From NCBI RefSeq assembly GCF_020283565.1, contig NC_060065.1, forward strand, positions 27,764,409 to 27,828,408: a DNA stretch of 64,000 bases. The letters are read 5' to 3'. The position numbers and the translations under genes were made by a program. The number at the start of each line of letters is the position of its first letter. Position 1 is the first letter of the stretch. The DNA comes from Trifolium pratense (lineage: Eukaryota > Streptophyta > Magnoliopsida > Fabales > Fabaceae). Below are positions 60,250 to 64,000 of this stretch, in pieces. Below the pieces are notes generated by a model. The model saw only the letters and a program-made list of their open reading frames with translations. It ran no database searches and was not told the origin of the DNA.

Positions 60250-60905
60250 ATTAAAATTATAATAGCAAATCTTACTTCCTTCCCCTCTTCCTCCAAATCC
60301 CCCGGTTTAAGGAGAATCAAATATTGTGTTTTAGAGGAATTTTGTTTTCTTCTCCTCCTAAAAATTGAACTAAACACAATTTATTAAAAATATTCTTTCA
60401 TCTCAACTTTTCTATATCTGCTTCAAAACAAACAAACCAAAAAAGAAAGGTGTGTGCTAGGTTGCCTTTTAAAAGATGTGTGCAATTAGCACACCTTGAT
60501 GTGGCACTAATGAAAAATAGCCACGTGGAATCCACTATTCATATCGCAATTATAACTTTGTTTTACAGATTTGCCGGTATGTTTCTCATATTTGCATGTT
60601 TACCCAATCTGCATTTAATGACATTTTTTTGACTAATTGCATTTAATGACATTTTTTTGACTAATTGCATTTAATGACATGTTGAATGGTACTTGTGGGA
60701 AATGCAAATTGCATTTACTTTGAAAAATCAAAAGTCATTGACGGTTGAAGCATGGCATGAAATCAATTTTATGTGGCTCATTCATTTTTTACAAACCGGA
60801 GGCTAATCTATTTAATAAGACATGGACAAACAAACCATGGCATGAAATCAATTTCATGTGGCTCATCATTTTTTTTTTAAGTAAATAGGGTGTGGATGAA
60901 TCAGC
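60250..60905. other. Intergenic sequence with a 28-bp triplication
   Basis: TGCATTTAATGACAT followed by TTTTTTGACTAAT occurs at 60610, 60638 and (first part) 60666. CATGGCATGAAATCAATTTT occurs twice, near 60751 and 60836. No gene seen. Confidence 0.5.
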
Positions 60906-60907
<2 letters not shown>

Positions 60908-60964
<57 letters not shown>

Positions 60965-61136
60965 GTCTTGTTAACATGTGCATATAGGGCACATGATAAG
61001 ATGTCTTAATATAGAAATTTAACATTTAATGATACATGACATTTAATGCTTGAAAAGTTAAAATGCACAAATTCTAAGCCATAATTTCTATTTTTAATAC
61101 TTTAACATGTGCCATATATGCACATGTTAACATTCT

Positions 61137-61192
<56 letters not shown>

Positions 61193-61320
61193 AGAATGTT
61201 AACATTCTCCTATATATATACATTCTCCTATATATATATATATATATATGAGAATGTTAACTTGTGTCCTTAAAGCACATGTTAAAGAAGCAAAAATAGA
61301 AATTATTAAATGCTAATTAC
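60908..61320. mobile_element. MITEs nested in TA microsatellites
   Basis: TA runs at about 60908-60961, 61139-61190 and 61229-61248. Between the first two lies a ~178-bp insert (60962-61139) with inverted ends GTTAACATGTGCATATAG and its near complement. 61191-61210 is a perfect palindrome GGAGAATGTTAACATTCTCC made of two end fragments. 61250-61300 starts another copy (GAGAATGTTAACTTGTGTCC). This fits a MITE family that inserts into TA repeats. Confidence 0.65.
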
Positions 61321-62160
61321 TGCATATTTTTGAACAAGCATAGTACTACATATTATAAAGAGTTAAATAATTTTTAGTCTTTTTAAATAAATCGGTTTTA
61401 TTTTTCATCCCACTAACAATTGCTTTTGAGCTTCTAATATTTTTTTTAGAACTTATAATATTACTAGCATAATATACGTGCTTACATGGATGGATTCAAA
61501 AATTTTAACAAGTGGGATCGTATTATTTACATGACTGACTCTGACTAGGTCTACAAGAATATTAGAAATGAACTCTTAATAAAAAAAACACAAAATTTAA
61601 AAAGTATCTTCCTCTATTAAAAAAGTATCGGGTCGTGGCATTGTTGTGATTTTTTTTTGTACAACGATATTGTCATAAGTAGAAATAATTATTAATGTTA
61701 CATTATATAATTTAATTTTGATTTACATTTTTCCTATTAAGGTGATCAAAAAAATATTAAATAGAATAAATTATAATAGATCTAACATTGTACATGTAAA
61801 ATTAGTCATTTTATAAAATTACTCGTCAATGCAAGATTGTTGGTCGTGTATATATGACAAGTCATCGTGATACGATGGAAAAAATTTGTTGCAGATTTTC
61901 TTCAATTTAAACCGCTTTCTCATCGCGCCACGCTGGATCTCATCGTAGGTACGATGGATTGCGCTGTTTATTATATTTTTGCCCTTTTTTGCTACTTTTT
62001 CCACTTTTCTTGCTTCTTGGCCAAATAACACTTTTCCAGGTATTTGCTTGTTTTTGGGCTTCAATTACTATTAGAACTACCTAAATTACTACTAAAAATA
62101 TCATATAATTGACTGTCATTATTCGCCAATTTAGAAACTCACCATAGTAAAGCATATCTT
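61321..62160. other. AT-rich sequence with an 81-codon minus-strand frame
   Basis: 61819-62064 on the minus strand encodes a Lys-rich frame with KNIINSAIHRTYDEIQRG and HDDLSYIHDQQSCIDE, in sequence of higher G+C than its surroundings. I recognise no family. It may be a captured gene fragment. Confidence 0.3.
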
Positions 62161-62164
62161 TTTT

Positions 62165-62520
62165 ATTGGACATAAGTTAGACACAGGCAGGCGCGCACCT
62201 GGCCCGCAAGTAGATTATAGTAAGAATATAGAAATAGAAACGGAAAAAAAAAAACATAAACAATATATTATTAAAAATTACTCCGTAATAATCTATACTA
62301 TATTCTATATTATATACTATATCTATGTTATATATAAAAAGAATATCAATACATGAGGTTTGGTGTTGACTTTTCATAATACCAACAATATCTTTGATTT
62401 TTTTTAGTAGCAACAAAAATCTTTTATTAACAAATTCACCCTAACATAAAACACTTTTTTTTATCGGCAAAAATCTTTTATTAACAAGCTCACCATAACA
62501 TAAGTCGTGTCTTTTATTTT
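62165..62520 (+). mobile_element. Pieces of two further short Helitrons
   Basis: 62165-62212 (GACACAGGCAGGCGCGCACC...CAAGTAG) resembles the 3' end of the 63135-63381 element. A new 5' part begins near TCTATGTTATATATAAAAAG at 62322 and continues with GTTGACTTTTCATAATACC and CTTTTATTAACAA, as in the intact copies. It has no 3' hairpin. Confidence 0.5.
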
Positions 62521-62845
62521 TATCATAAAAAAAACATAAACAATATATTAGTATTAACTATTAATAATAATAATACAATAAAGTTAATTACGATCAAATT
62601 TTCTAAATTATCCGAAATATTCCTAATCAAAATTATTATTTTTTTAATTAAAAAAAATTCTAATTTTTTTTAAAAAAATATACACGGGACCATTATTTAG
62701 GACAAATACATAAAAAATTGGATAATTTATCATTGATAATTATTATCAAATTTATTTATTTAATAAGTTTTACAAAAAAAAAGCACAATAGTTCCAGTTA
62801 TATTTTAACAATATTATATAAAAAAAATAAATAATTTATTCTAAA

Positions 62846-63099
62846 CTAGCGGCCAGACAGGGTGCTCTGCGCTTGTCTGTGTCTATTAGTATGTAAATTT
62901 ATGTCAAAAAATAAATAAAAAATGGCATTCCTTATGTTATGGTTAATTTGTTAATATAAGATTTTTGCTGCTTAAAAAAAATGATGAGTTTGTTAATAAA
63001 AAAAATTTGCTACTTAAAAAAAAACAATAAAGGGTATTGTTTGTATTATGAAAAATTCACACCAAATTTTTTTGTATTATCTTTATATATAGGTAAAGA
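62846..63099 (-). mobile_element. Short non-autonomous Helitron, 254 bp
   Basis: On the minus strand it starts TCTTTACCTATATATAAAG and ends with hairpin-forming GACACAGACAAGCGCAGAGC, CTGTCTGGCCG and CTAG. It sits exactly between an A and a T. The sister sequence at 47722/47723 lacks it. Confidence 0.85.
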
Positions 63100-63134
63100 T
63101 AAATTTTCTACCATAATATAATGACAAACTTAAA

Positions 63135-63381
63135 TCTATTTTATACCTATATATAAAGAGGATACAAAAATTTTGGTGTGGACTTTTCATAATACCAACA
63201 ATACCCTTGAAATTTTTTTATCAACAAAAATCTTTTATTAACAAACTCACCATATAACATAAAACATTTTTTTTAGCAGCAAAAATCTTTTATTAACAAA
63301 CTAACCATAGCATAAAGCTTTTGACATAAGTTTGCATAATAGACAAAGACAGACGCGAAACACGCACTGTCTGGCCGTTAG
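63135..63381 (+). mobile_element. Short non-autonomous Helitron, 247 bp
   Basis: Starts TCTATTTTATACCTATATAT and ends GACAGACGCG...CACTGTCTGGCCGTTAG, lying between A63134 and T63382. The sister sequence is uninterrupted at 47756/47757. The last four bases are TTAG rather than CTAG. It is the same family as 62846-63099 in the opposite direction. Confidence 0.85.
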
Positions 63382-63459
63382 TATCGAATAAAACTCAATG
63401 ACTCATGTTCTTATAAGAAAAAAGTCAATCCCATCGCATGCACGGGTCTTTAAACTAGT

Positions 63460-64000
63460 AAGTACTTTATCTTTTATAACGCGCACATAAAAATCATTTT
63501 TCTCATTTTTTATTAATAAACGACTATACTTTTATTTTTTAAAATATATTTTTTATTAAAATTAAACAAACCCCAGATTTTTTATGAATATGTTCATGTT
63601 CCTCATCTTCATCTCTTCCTTAAACAAAAACATTTCTAAAATCTCCAAAATAAACCCCAATTCTAAATTAAACACGAATTCAATCAAATTAAACCCCAAT
63701 TCAAGTTCATCATTTTCAAATTATCACTTAAACCTCAATTCTTCCAAAATCCCCAAAATTTATAAAATTAAAATAAACACATAAACAAATTCTGGAACAG
63801 TCACTTTATGCTTCATTCGGTTCTCCTCTTCCTTAACCCCCAACACCTCACGTTCCAATCTTCAACTAAAAGCTTCATTGCACACAATCCTTAATTTATT
63901 CAACTATATTTTGCAGTTTTGCCTCTTAAAAGTCACAACAACCAAATTTTGCAATAAATTGAAAAAACCAACAAGACCCAAAAGCTGAATAATTAAAAAG
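63460..64000. other. AT-rich end of window
   Basis: No gene recognised. The Asn/Ser-rich frame at 63584-63784 comes from CCCCAATTC-type repetition. Confidence 0.4.

Larger units (their letters stand above)
62580..63458 (+). mobile_element. Older Helitron 3' portion carrying two insertions
   Basis: Collinear with about 47460-47807. It ends in GCATGCACGGGTCTTTAAA and CTAG at 63455-63458. The hairpin left arm has decayed (CCCATCGCATGCACGGG). Short Helitrons at 62846-63099 and 63135-63381 interrupt it. Confidence 0.75.

Overview
This is a plant nuclear window: AT-rich, intron-bearing, and mostly made of transposable elements. The element families (L1-type LINE, tRNA-derived SINEs, Helitrons with PIF1-like helicase, hAT, Harbinger, CACTA and MULE-type MITEs, copia and Ty3/gypsy LTR elements) point to a dicot. 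Several repeats look to me like ones found in legumes such as Medicago, Trifolium or Vicia, but that is an inference.

One host gene is complete. Bases 1411-7622 on the minus strand encode a 767-residue copper amine oxidase in 12 exons. Its topaquinone tyrosine, copper histidines and a C-terminal SKL peroxisomal signal are all visible. Introns carry a SINE, another dispersed repeat, one GC-AG boundary, and a TG/GA microsatellite that touches a splice donor.

8-24 kb is a graveyard of small and medium elements: a SINE with a 20-bp target duplication, a hAT element inside a degenerate 60-bp tandem array, a 4.0-kb copia relic with unusual inverted ends, a MULE-type foldback MITE, a LINE 3' fragment and two Harbinger elements. 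25-43 kb holds Helitron 3' ends with ~120-bp tandem arrays beside them, a duplicated gene fragment (28.9 and 41.9 kb), and a 5'-truncated LINE whose ORF is interrupted by a hAT insertion. 43-48 kb has SINEs, a CACTA end with a nested MITE, and a Helitron 3' end.

48.6-60.2 kb is a nested stack. An old Helitron, with a dead helicase, holds a composite retroelement (a gypsy 5' half joined to a copia 3' half) and a solo LTR inside the helicase reading frame. 60.2-64 kb holds MITEs in TA microsatellites and an old Helitron carrying two short Helitrons in opposite orientation, both confirmed by empty sites in a sister copy at 47.7 kb.

The most unusual signal is spread across the window: at least ten minute insertions of 13-19 bp (a T or A tract plus a few bases), each flanked by an 11-18 bp direct repeat. 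They look like extreme 5'-truncated retroposon insertions.
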